DNA of 12,686 nt from the NCBI GenBank assembly GCA_023246985.1, contig JAHFHJ010000011.1, positions 2,033 to 14,718 of the forward strand. Reading direction: 5' to 3'. The notes below the pieces were generated by a model, which saw only the letters and a list, made by a program, of their open reading frames with translations, had not been told where the DNA came from and did no database searches. The DNA is from Candidatus Omnitrophota bacterium (GTDB taxonomy: Bacteria > Omnitrophota > Omnitrophia > Omnitrophales > Aquincolibacteriaceae). Within the stretch, counting starts at the first letter, position 1. Each line of letters starts with the position of its first letter. The position numbers and the translations under genes are program-made. This document shows, piece by piece, positions 6,816 through 12,686 of this stretch.

Positions 6816-7772
6816 ATGAAAAAAAAGCAGCTTTGCCTTGTTACCGGCGGCGCCGGTTTTATCGGATCGAATCTCGTGGATGCCCTCTTGGCCCAAAGGT
6901 TCCGGGTACGGGTTCTGGATAATCTTTCGACCGGAAAACGGGAAAACCTGGGGTCTGCGTGGTCCGGGATCGAGTTTCTCAAAGGGGATCTTCGCAGCAA
7001 CAAGGATGTGAAAAAAGCCGTTCGCGGGGCCTGCTATGTTTTTCACATGGGCGCCATTTCCAATGTGCCGCAATCTGTGGACCAGCCGCGCGTGACCCAC
7101 GAGGTCAATGTGTCGGGGACCTTCCGGCTTCTTCAGGCGAGCCGGGAAGCGGGCGTGAAGCGCTTCATTTTCACTTCGTCTTCGTCTATCTACGGAGAAA
7201 CGGAAAAATTTCCTTCGACCGAGGAAGACCTTCCGCGTCCCGAATCTCCCTACGCCGCTTCCAAGATCATGGGAGAGTATGATTGCCAGAATTTTTCGAA
7301 ATGGTACGGGCTTGAGACGGTGGCGCTTCGTTATTTCAATGTTTATGGTCCGCGTCAGAACCCGAAATCCCGCTACGCGTGCGTGATCCCCATTTTCCTC
7401 AAATGTTTTTTAGACGGAGTTCCGCCCGAGGTCCATTGGGACGGGAAGCAGTCCCGTGATTTTGTCCATGTGGATGATGTGGTGGCTGCCAATTTTCTCG
7501 CCATGAAAAAGAGTGGGGTCTCCGGCGAGGCTTTCAACATCGGGAGCCACTCGGAAGTGCGGGTTATCGATTGCCTGAAGGAGATCCAGAAGATCCTCGG
7601 CATCAAGAAGGTAAGGATCGTTCATGCGCCCAAACGCGCGGGCGACGTCCGGCGTACTTTCGCCGATATTTCCAAGGCCCGGCGGCTTTTAGGCTATCGA
7701 CCCGGCGTTCTTTTCAAGAAAGGACTTTGCCGCACCGTGCGCTGGTTTCTAAAAAACGCCGACCGCTTGTAA
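6816..7772 (+). CDS. NAD-dependent sugar-nucleotide epimerase (UDP-glucose/UDP-GlcNAc 4-epimerase type)
   Basis: This is an extended short-chain dehydrogenase that probably epimerises a UDP-sugar at C4 in the cytoplasm, for surface polysaccharide or sugar interconversion. Features in the 318-residue product are the NAD Rossmann motif TGGAGFIGS (10-18), the serine catalytic region FTSSSSIYG (119-127), the active-site pair YAASK (Tyr146, Lys150), LRYFNVYGPRQNP (171-183), and the C-terminal substrate-side motif DFVHVDDV. The RYFNVYGPRQNP plus VIPIF arrangement is typical of the WbpP/TviC UDP-GlcNAc 4-epimerase branch, but GalE or a dehydratase cannot be excluded, so no symbol is given. I start at ATG 6816, with AAAAGG nine bases upstream. 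An in-frame ATG at 6759 would overlap the previous gene and add 19 unneeded residues before the Rossmann strand. Confidence 0.92.
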   Translation: MKKKQLCLVTGGAGFIGSNLVDALLAQRFRVRVLDNLSTGKRENLGSAWSGIEFLKGDLRSNKDVKKAVRGACYVFHMGAISNVPQSVDQPRVTHEVNVSGTFRLLQASREAGVKRFIFTSSSSIYGETEKFPSTEEDLPRPESPYAASKIMGEYDCQNFSKWYGLETVALRYFNVYGPRQNPKSRYACVIPIFLKCFLDGVPPEVHWDGKQSRDFVHVDDVVAANFLAMKKSGVSGEAFNIGSHSEVRVIDCLKEIQKILGIKKVRIVHAPKRAGDVRRTFADISKARRLLGYRPGVLFKKGLCRTVRWFLKNADRL

Positions 7773-7810
7773 TCCGCGCTGATTTTAAGCAAACTATTTT
7801 GAAAATTAAC

Positions 7811-7835
7811 GAAAGCGCTTTTAAAAAGCACTTTC
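7811..7835 (+). terminator. Hairpin after the epimerase gene, possible terminator
   Basis: GAAAGCGCTTTT (7811-7822) is followed after one base by AAAAGCACTTTC (7824-7835), complementary except for one C/A mismatch. In practice the loop would take in the T and A bases at the centre. It lies 38 bases after the epimerase stop. The tail TATTTCT is not a good U-run, so termination is possible but weak. Confidence 0.4.
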
Positions 7836-7882
7836 TATTTCTACCCCGACTTTAATTTTCTTTTCATGGAGGGTAGTCGGGA

Positions 7883-7927
7883 TTGCCCCAATTTCAACTT
7901 CGTTAAAATTGATAGGTATTGGGACTA
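7883..7927 (+). repeat. 45-bp perfect direct repeat, first copy
   Basis: This 45-base segment, from TTGCCCCAATTTC to GGGACTA, is identical to 7968-8012. It covers the linker, all of hairpin H2 and the GGGACTA end of the structured unit. The parts of the two units outside this segment have diverged, except where stem pairing is retained. Confidence 0.95.
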
Positions 7928-7967
7928 CCCCCAACTTTGAATTTTTTTACATCAAGGGTAGTTGGGG

Positions 7968-8012
7968 TTGCCCCAATTTCAACTTCGTTAAAATTGATAG
8001 GTATTGGGACTA
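7968..8012 (+). repeat. 45-bp perfect direct repeat, second copy
   Basis: Identical base for base to 7883-7927, and 85 bases downstream of it. It ends 12 bases before the ATG at 8025. The weak AGG at 8016-8018 lies between the repeat end and that start. Confidence 0.95.
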
Positions 8013-8024
8013 ACTAGGTAAACC

Positions 8025-8612
8025 ATGAAACATCTTATTGTTTATACGCATCCCAATCCTGCGAGCTTTAATCACGCGATCAAAGAGACGCTGGTCCGCG
8101 TTTTAAAGGAAAAAGGCCAGGACGTCCGCGTGCGCGATCTTTATGAAATGCGTTTTGATCCCGTACTTAAAGCGGATGATTTCCGGGCTTTTCTCGCGGG
8201 GAAAGTTCCAGCAGATATCGCGGTCGAACAGGATCATGTCCGTTGGGCCGATCAGCTGACCTTCCTTTATCCCGTTTGGTGGGGGCGCATGCCCTCGCTG
8301 GCGGGGGGATACATTGACCGCGTGTTCAGCAAAGGTTTTGCGTACGATTATGGTCCGGCCGGGCCCGCGGGGCTTTTGCCGGGGAAAAAAGCCTACGCTT
8401 TCAGCACCCTGGGCGCGCCGCTTGCGTTGACCGAATCCTCCGGCGGAATTAAAAGCATGGAACAGATCCTCGACCATGAGACCTTCCGTTTCTGCGGCTT
8501 CGAAATGGTCGGCCACAAATATTTTGGGTCCGTGCCGACCGTGACAGACGGAGAACGCAAAAAAATGATCGAAGAGGTCGCGCAGATCGCGTCGGCCTGG
8601 CCGCTTCGTTAA
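8025..8612 (+). CDS. Flavodoxin-fold NAD(P)H:quinone oxidoreductase
   Basis: This is a soluble flavoprotein of the Flavodoxin_2 / NQO family (relatives include KefF, YwrO and MdaB), which transfers two electrons from NAD(P)H to quinones or similar acceptors and so avoids semiquinone radicals. The 195-residue length is typical. Flavin-phosphate binding is seen at THPNPASFNHAI (8-19), right after the first beta strand. FLYPVWWGRMPSLAGGYIDR (80-99) is the family's flavin and partner-contact signature, followed by FSKGFAYDY (101-109). STLGAP (127-132) and a C-terminal helix complete the fold. The ribosome binding site is weak (AGG at 8016-8018), and the start directly follows the tandem structured repeat, so its translation could depend on that leader. 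The PEPCK-like gene starts 9 bases after the stop, so the two are probably translated from one transcript. Confidence 0.92.
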   Translation: MKHLIVYTHPNPASFNHAIKETLVRVLKEKGQDVRVRDLYEMRFDPVLKADDFRAFLAGKVPADIAVEQDHVRWADQLTFLYPVWWGRMPSLAGGYIDRVFSKGFAYDYGPAGPAGLLPGKKAYAFSTLGAPLALTESSGGIKSMEQILDHETFRFCGFEMVGHKYFGSVPTVTDGERKKMIEEVAQIASAWPLR

Positions 8613-8621
8613 AGGATCCTT

Positions 8622-10400
8622 ATGAGCCCCGCGTCTTTTGCCGGTTCTTTCAAGATCGCTGAAAAAAAGATCTTTATCCGTTTAAAGAATCGAATCTGCG
8701 ATTCTTCGGAAGAGCTGCTTCGAAGCGATCTCTGCTACGAAGTGATCAAGCGCGCCGTCGCGGCGCTTGACCGCCGCAAGTCCATTCTTTTGAAGGTGTT
8801 CGGCTCCAAAGAAGTGAATGAGGCGCATGTTCGGCTTTTGATCCAGACGCTCGAATTTCTGGAAAAGATGTCCGTCGATCTCGTCGGCCGCGTGGTTCCG
8901 GGCTCCGAGGATTTCCTTCGCGACAAGCATGCGCTCAATGACTTTGTCGAGTATCTTTATAACTACTGGCGCAGTTTTGACCGTTTCATCATCTGCGATT
9001 CAGAGGGCGAGGAGTTCGATAAGCGTCCTTTCCGCACCTTCAACGATACGATTGAGGATCTGACCATCCTGGTCCGCCGCACCTACCGCGAGATCCAGGA
9101 GAATATCACCGGGACGCATCCGCGCATCTACCGCCAGGTGGCCGCCGGCGCCGAAATGGCCGCGATCGCGTGTCCGGTCCGCGTGCCGTATCCTTCAGAA
9201 CTCTATGAAAAACTCAACGCGATCCCGGTAATCCGTCAAGTACTTTTCTATCCGCCGCTTGTCCTGAATCAGCTGAATAATACGCGTGAGGGGAAATTCG
9301 AGCGGATCCAAGAGAATCCCCTGGGCCGTTTCGATCTGAAGCGCGATGAGTGGCTCGGCTATCCGGTCAAAGCCGGCGATCTGCTGATTCTGGTTTATTT
9401 CAACGAGAAGTTTTTTGAAATGGGACTTTCGCTTTGCAACCTCTTCGAAATCGCCAGCGACGAGGACTTGAAGCGGCAGCCGGATGCGGTCTTTGTCTAT
9501 GGCGCTCCCGAAAAGGCGTTGGAGTTCCCGGGCGTTTTTCCGACGGTTTTTTACGATGATGAAAAAAACGGCATCCTGGCCGGCGCCGTGCCGGACTCGG
9601 ACCGGTTCGGCTATTTTGGGTATCTCAAAAAAATGATCCTGACGCTCCATAACATCAAACGCATCAAGACCGGGCGCCTGCCTTTCCACGGGGCCTTGAT
9701 GAAGATCTATCTGAAAGACAAAAAACCTGTCACGCTTCTTGTGATCGGGGATACCGGAGCCGGAAAGTCCGAGACGCTTGAAGCCATGCGCGATTTTGGC
9801 GCCGAAGAGATCCAAGATGTGACGGTGATCGCGGATGATATGGGATCGCTCGCGTTCCAGCCGGACGGAAACGTCGCGGGGTATGGAACGGAGACCGGAG
9901 CTTTTTTAAGGCTCGATGACCTGAAGCCGGGTTACGCGCTCGGACAAATCGACCGCGCCATTATTATGAGCCCCTCCAGGACCAACGCGCGCATTGCGCT
10001 TCCGATCACGACCTACGCGAACATCATCCAACCGCACCGGGTGGATTTCGTGTTTTACGCGAACAATTATGAGGACATCGACGAGGATCACCCGATCCTC
10101 GAGAGGTTCAAAACTCCGGAAGAAGCCCTTAAAGTGTTTCGGGAAGGCGCCGTGATGAGCAAGGGGACGACGAAAACCACGGGGCTCGTGCACACTTATT
10201 TCTCGAATGTTTTTGGCCCCGCGCAGTATAAAGCCGAGCATGACGCGCTCGCCAGAAAGTTTCTCGAGACTTTTTTCGCGAAAGGCCTGTATGTCGGTCA
10301 GATGCGCACGCGCCTCGGCGTGACGGGATGGGAGCGCAAGGGACCGGAAGCTTCCGCTTTGGAACTCCTCCGTTTGATCCGGAGTGACGCGAGATATTGA
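8622..10400 (+). CDS. PEPCK/HprK-like P-loop protein
   Basis: The 592-residue product matches, from memory, a family often labelled phosphoenolpyruvate carboxykinase in clostridia and other anaerobes, though it is not the classic enzyme. An N-terminal helical domain of about 180 residues (including RICDSSEELL, 24-33, and FVEYLYNYWRSFDR, 108-121) precedes a PEPCK/HPr-kinase-like ATPase core. The core has HGALM (356-360) just before the P-loop GDTGAGKSE (376-384), and an acidic pair in VIADDMG (402-408). This HG, GxxGxGKSE, DD order is that of HPr kinase and PEPCK. GYGTETGAFLRLDDL (420-434), NARIALPI (455-462) and KGTTKTTGLV (514-523) are other strongly conserved-looking blocks. ATP binding is well supported. 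The reaction, whether carboxykinase or protein/small-molecule kinase, is not. It starts 9 bases after the quinone reductase stop, behind AAGGATCCTT. Confidence 0.88.
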   Translation: MSPASFAGSFKIAEKKIFIRLKNRICDSSEELLRSDLCYEVIKRAVAALDRRKSILLKVFGSKEVNEAHVRLLIQTLEFLEKMSVDLVGRVVPGSEDFLRDKHALNDFVEYLYNYWRSFDRFIICDSEGEEFDKRPFRTFNDTIEDLTILVRRTYREIQENITGTHPRIYRQVAAGAEMAAIACPVRVPYPSELYEKLNAIPVIRQVLFYPPLVLNQLNNTREGKFERIQENPLGRFDLKRDEWLGYPVKAGDLLILVYFNEKFFEMGLSLCNLFEIASDEDLKRQPDAVFVYGAPEKALEFPGVFPTVFYDDEKNGILAGAVPDSDRFGYFGYLKKMILTLHNIKRIKTGRLPFHGALMKIYLKDKKPVTLLVIGDTGAGKSETLEAMRDFGAEEIQDVTVIADDMGSLAFQPDGNVAGYGTETGAFLRLDDLKPGYALGQIDRAIIMSPSRTNARIALPITTYANIIQPHRVDFVFYANNYEDIDEDHPILERFKTPEEALKVFREGAVMSKGTTKTTGLVHTYFSNVFGPAQYKAEHDALARKFLETFFAKGLYVGQMRTRLGVTGWERKGPEASALELLRLIRSDARY

Positions 10401-10412
10401 GTTCCTCTAAGT

Positions 10413-10445
10413 CCTTATCCCTCCAGAACCCGGCTCGGGATGAGG
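10413..10445 (+). terminator. Intergenic hairpin, possible weak terminator or attenuator
   Basis: CCTTATCCC (10413-10421) pairs with GGGATGAGG (10437-10445) over nine bases, including one T/G wobble. A small CCCG/CGGG alternative lies inside. It sits 12 bases after the PEPCK-like stop and 38 before the next start. No T-run follows directly, so efficient termination is doubtful; it may instead be an RNA stability element between co-transcribed genes. Confidence 0.4.
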
Positions 10446-10482
10446 AAGGCACTTTTAACCTTTGAAGAGGGGAATTCTTCTT

Positions 10483-12686
10483 ATGGCCAAAGAAGTTTGC
10501 ATCTGTCTCCACGGGCATTTTTATCAGCCGCCTCGCGAAAATCCATGGATCGAGGAAATCGAACAGCAGAATAGCGCCGCGCCTTTTCACGATTGGAACG
10601 AGCGCATCCATTACGAATGCTATCATCCCAATTCCCGCGCCCGCGCCCTTGACGCAAAGGGAAAGATCGTCGAGATCGTCAATAATTTCGAACGTATGAG
10701 TTTCAATTTTGGCCCCACGCTTCTTTCCTGGCTCGAGGCCCAGCATCCTGATACCTATCAAAGCATTCTTCACGCCGATCGCGCGAGTTGTGAAGCCCGT
10801 CGCGGTCACGGCAATGCCATTGCCCAGGTCTACAATCACGTCATCATGCCGCTCGCCAACCTGCGGGACAAGAAAACCCAGGTACGGTGGGGGATCGAGG
10901 ATTTCCGCTTTCGGTTCGGACGTTTTCCGGAGAGTATTTGGTTGCCTGAGACGGCCTGCAACGAGGAAACACTGGAGGTCCTTGTCGCGGAAAAGATTAA
11001 GTGCATCATCCTCTCTCCGCATCAGGCCCGGGCGGTCCGGTCACTTGACGGGGGCGCCTGGCAGGACGTGAGCGGCGGGCATATCGACCCCAGGGAACCC
11101 TATCGCTATTTTCTCAAGAACAACCCTGCGCTTTCGATCGACGTCTTTTTTTATGACGGGCCGATCTCCAAAGCGGTAGGTTTCGACAATCTCCTTTTCG
11201 ACGCGAAGCATTTTATGAAGCGTCTTGAGAGCGCGATCGTGGACCATGAACGGTCTCAGCTCATCCATATCGCGACGGATGGAGAGACTTACGGTCATCA
11301 CAAGGCGTATGGCGACCGCGTGCTCGCCTATCTTACCTATGTCGAGATCCCGCGACACGGATATCGCATCGTCAATTACGCCGAATTTCTCGAGGAGCAT
11401 CCGCCGCATCAGGAAGTGCGGTTGATCGAGGGTGAAAACGGGGAAGGAACTTCCTGGAGTTGCGCGCACGGGGTTTCCCGTTGGAAGGACCACTGCGGCT
11501 GCCGGGGCGACGGCCCCTCCAATTGGACCCAGCATTGGCGCAAACCGCTCCGCTGGGCGCTTGATTGGCTCCGGGATGAATTAGCCCAGGTTTATGAAAA
11601 GGAAGGCTCAAAATATCTGAAGGACGCGTGGGCGGCCCGCGACGATTATATTCAGGTGGTCCTGAAACGGAATCCCGAGACCCTCCGCGGATTCTTTGAA
11701 CGGCAGGCTCCGCGGGAGCTTTCCCAACAGGAGATCACGATAACCCTCAAGCTTTTGGAGATGCAGCGCAACCTCATGCTCATGTACACAAGCTGCGGCT
11801 GGTTTTTCACGGAACTTTCCGGCCTCGAAACCGTACAAATCCTTCAATACGCCTCGCGGGCCATCCACCTCGCGCGCGAAGTGAGCGGTACAAATTATGA
11901 GCGGGATTTTCTGGAGCATCTGGCGCTTGCCAAAAGCAATATCGAATCGATCAAAGACGGACGGGGTGTTTATGAAAAATTCGTGAGGCCCGCCCTGGCC
12001 ACGCTGCATCATGTGGTGAGTTATTACGCCATCGGCTCCATTTTTGAGAATTTTTATGCGCCCGATCCCAAGACGGACCTGGTGAAAATTTTCAATTTTG
12101 ACCTGCATGTCCTGCATCAACGCAAAGAATTTTTCGGTACGGTGACCATGAACTTCGGCCGCGTGCGGATCATTTCGCAGACCACGCTGGAAGAACAGGA
12201 TCTTGTCTTTGGGGTGATCCAGATCGGTTTTTATGATTTCCGCTGTTCGGTCAAACCCTACGCGAACGAAGAGGAGTTCGACAAGCTCGAAAAAGAGCTC
12301 TTCGAGGCGCTTTACCAGCTTCCCATTCTCGATCTTTCCAAGAGGATCGACGCGCATTTCGGCGAGACCTATTATGCTTTGAAGGACCTGCGCCTCGGCG
12401 ATCGCGCGAAGATCATCAGTATTCTCACCCATGAGACGATCGCCAAAGTCAGCAATTTTTATGAGAATATTTATGAGGAAAACCTGCGCATGAACGAGAT
12501 CTATCGCTCGATCAATGTGCCGATCCCGGTCGAATTCCGCTACGCGGCGGAACACACGCTCAGCAAGCGCATGTTGGAGGCGGTACGGGATTGGGGCGAG
12601 CGCGGTTTTCCGGCCAAGCGGACGCTTTCGATCTACCGCATTATGGATTCCGCGAAGGCGCTGGATGTTCACATCGACAAGGAGCC
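10483..12686 (+). CDS. GH57 glycoside hydrolase with DUF3536-type C-terminus, partial at window end
   Basis: The frame stays open for 734 codons to the edge, so the C-terminus is missing. The N-terminal third is a GH57 barrel: HGHFYQPP (10-17), NFGPTLLSWL (75-84), GHGNAIAQVYNHVIMPL (108-124), WLPETA (153-158) with the likely nucleophile Glu156, and ATDGETYGHH (264-273) with the likely acid/base Asp266. Residues after about 290, including a Cys/His-rich WSCAHGVSRWKDHCGCRGD block, correspond to the region usually called DUF3536 in such proteins. GH57 enzymes act on alpha-1,4/1,6-glucans such as glycogen; this subtype's substrate is not known to me. No signal peptide is seen, so it is probably cytoplasmic. 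The ATG follows AGAGGGG at 10466-10472, framed by GAAGA and TCTTC. An 82-base gap with a hairpin separates it from the PEPCK-like gene. Confidence 0.92.
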   Translation, partial: MAKEVCICLHGHFYQPPRENPWIEEIEQQNSAAPFHDWNERIHYECYHPNSRARALDAKGKIVEIVNNFERMSFNFGPTLLSWLEAQHPDTYQSILHADRASCEARRGHGNAIAQVYNHVIMPLANLRDKKTQVRWGIEDFRFRFGRFPESIWLPETACNEETLEVLVAEKIKCIILSPHQARAVRSLDGGAWQDVSGGHIDPREPYRYFLKNNPALSIDVFFYDGPISKAVGFDNLLFDAKHFMKRLESAIVDHERSQLIHIATDGETYGHHKAYGDRVLAYLTYVEIPRHGYRIVNYAEFLEEHPPHQEVRLIEGENGEGTSWSCAHGVSRWKDHCGCRGDGPSNWTQHWRKPLRWALDWLRDELAQVYEKEGSKYLKDAWAARDDYIQVVLKRNPETLRGFFERQAPRELSQQEITITLKLLEMQRNLMLMYTSCGWFFTELSGLETVQILQYASRAIHLAREVSGTNYERDFLEHLALAKSNIESIKDGRGVYEKFVRPALATLHHVVSYYAIGSIFENFYAPDPKTDLVKIFNFDLHVLHQRKEFFGTVTMNFGRVRIISQTTLEEQDLVFGVIQIGFYDFRCSVKPYANEEEFDKLEKELFEALYQLPILDLSKRIDAHFGETYYALKDLRLGDRAKIISILTHETIAKVSNFYENIYEENLRMNEIYRSINVPIPVEFRYAAEHTLSKRMLEAVRDWGERGFPAKRTLSIYRIMDSAKALDVHIDKE

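Larger units (their letters stand above)
7841..8012 (+). repeat. Structured intergenic repeat, copies 2 and 3 in tandem (plus orientation)
   Basis: The gap 7773-8024 has no gene; apart from the hairpin at 7811-7835 it is filled by two units with an 85-base period. Each has hairpin H1, then a linker, hairpin H2, GGTATT and GGGACTA. In copy 2, H1 pairs CCCGACT (7845-7851) with AGTCGGG (7875-7881). In copy 3 it pairs CCCCAACT (7929-7936) with AGTTGGGG (7960-7967). Both loops are 23 bases. H2 is CAATTT/AAATTG plus AAC/GTT around a TTC loop (7889-7911, and again from 7974). The unit family also occurs at 4989-5090 on the minus strand. The second unit ends 12 bases before the quinone reductase ATG, so if transcribed it forms that gene's 5' leader. 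Confidence 0.85.

Noticed and set aside
7799..7826. Promoter for the quinone reductase (TTGAAA then TTAAAA)
   Set aside because: The -10 match is poor and overlaps the arms of the hairpin at 7811-7835; not strong enough to list.
7841..8012. CRISPR array
   Set aside because: There are only two repeat copies, the 45-bp repeat holds a decorated hairpin, the spacer position holds a related H1 sequence instead of a unique spacer, and no cas gene is near.
11608..12672. Long open frame on the minus strand (354 codons)
   Set aside because: It lies wholly opposite the GH57/DUF3536 reading frame, which has recognisable motifs. The minus frame has no recognisable domain, and long antisense frames are common at this GC content.

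Overview
The window is a gene-dense stretch of bacterial chromosome with about 53% GC by eye. Every supportable gene lies on the + strand. Several things suggest a Gram-negative, probably anaerobic or microaerophilic bacterium: a probable lipoprotein, Sec-exported proteins, an oxygen-defence rubrerythrin, a class II aldolase, a PEPCK/HprK-like ATPase and a GH57 (DUF3536-type) glycosidase. The gene set and the intergenic repeat style remind me of candidate phyla such as Omnitrophota. That placement is an inference, because no rRNA or marker gene is present.

Layout. 1-102 is a leader with a TATAAT box. 103-1761 is a compact FtsH-like AAA+ zinc protease, followed almost at once by 1765-3234, a lipoprotein of unknown function whose 5' end is built from repeat DNA. 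An extended -10 promoter at 3270-3278 starts the unit rubrerythrin (3354-3941) then fructose-bisphosphate aldolase (3975-4982). The gap 4983-5153 holds one copy of a structured repeat, in minus orientation. Next come a Met-rich secreted protein (5154-5537), a glycine-rich exported protein of unknown function (5561-6790) and a sugar-nucleotide epimerase (6816-7772). The gap 7773-8024 holds two tandem copies of the same structured repeat, in plus orientation. After it come a flavodoxin-fold quinone reductase (8025-8612), the PEPCK/HprK-like protein (8622-10400), a small hairpin, and a GH57 protein (from 10483) that runs off the window end.

How the genes relate. Aldolase, the PEPCK-like protein, the GH57 enzyme and the epimerase point to gluconeogenesis, storage polysaccharide and sugar-nucleotide metabolism. 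Rubrerythrin and the quinone reductase are redox-defence enzymes. The FtsH-like protease, lipoprotein and exported proteins belong to the envelope. No mobile element gene, tRNA, rRNA or CRISPR array was found.

The most unusual signal is non-coding. The gaps at 4989-5090 (minus strand) and 7841-8012 (plus strand) share one architecture: hairpin H1, a short ATTGCCC-like linker, hairpin H2 with a three-base loop, then GGTAT and GGGACT..CCC. The stems change sequence between copies but keep pairing, as expected for a structured RNA or a REP-like element under selection for its fold.
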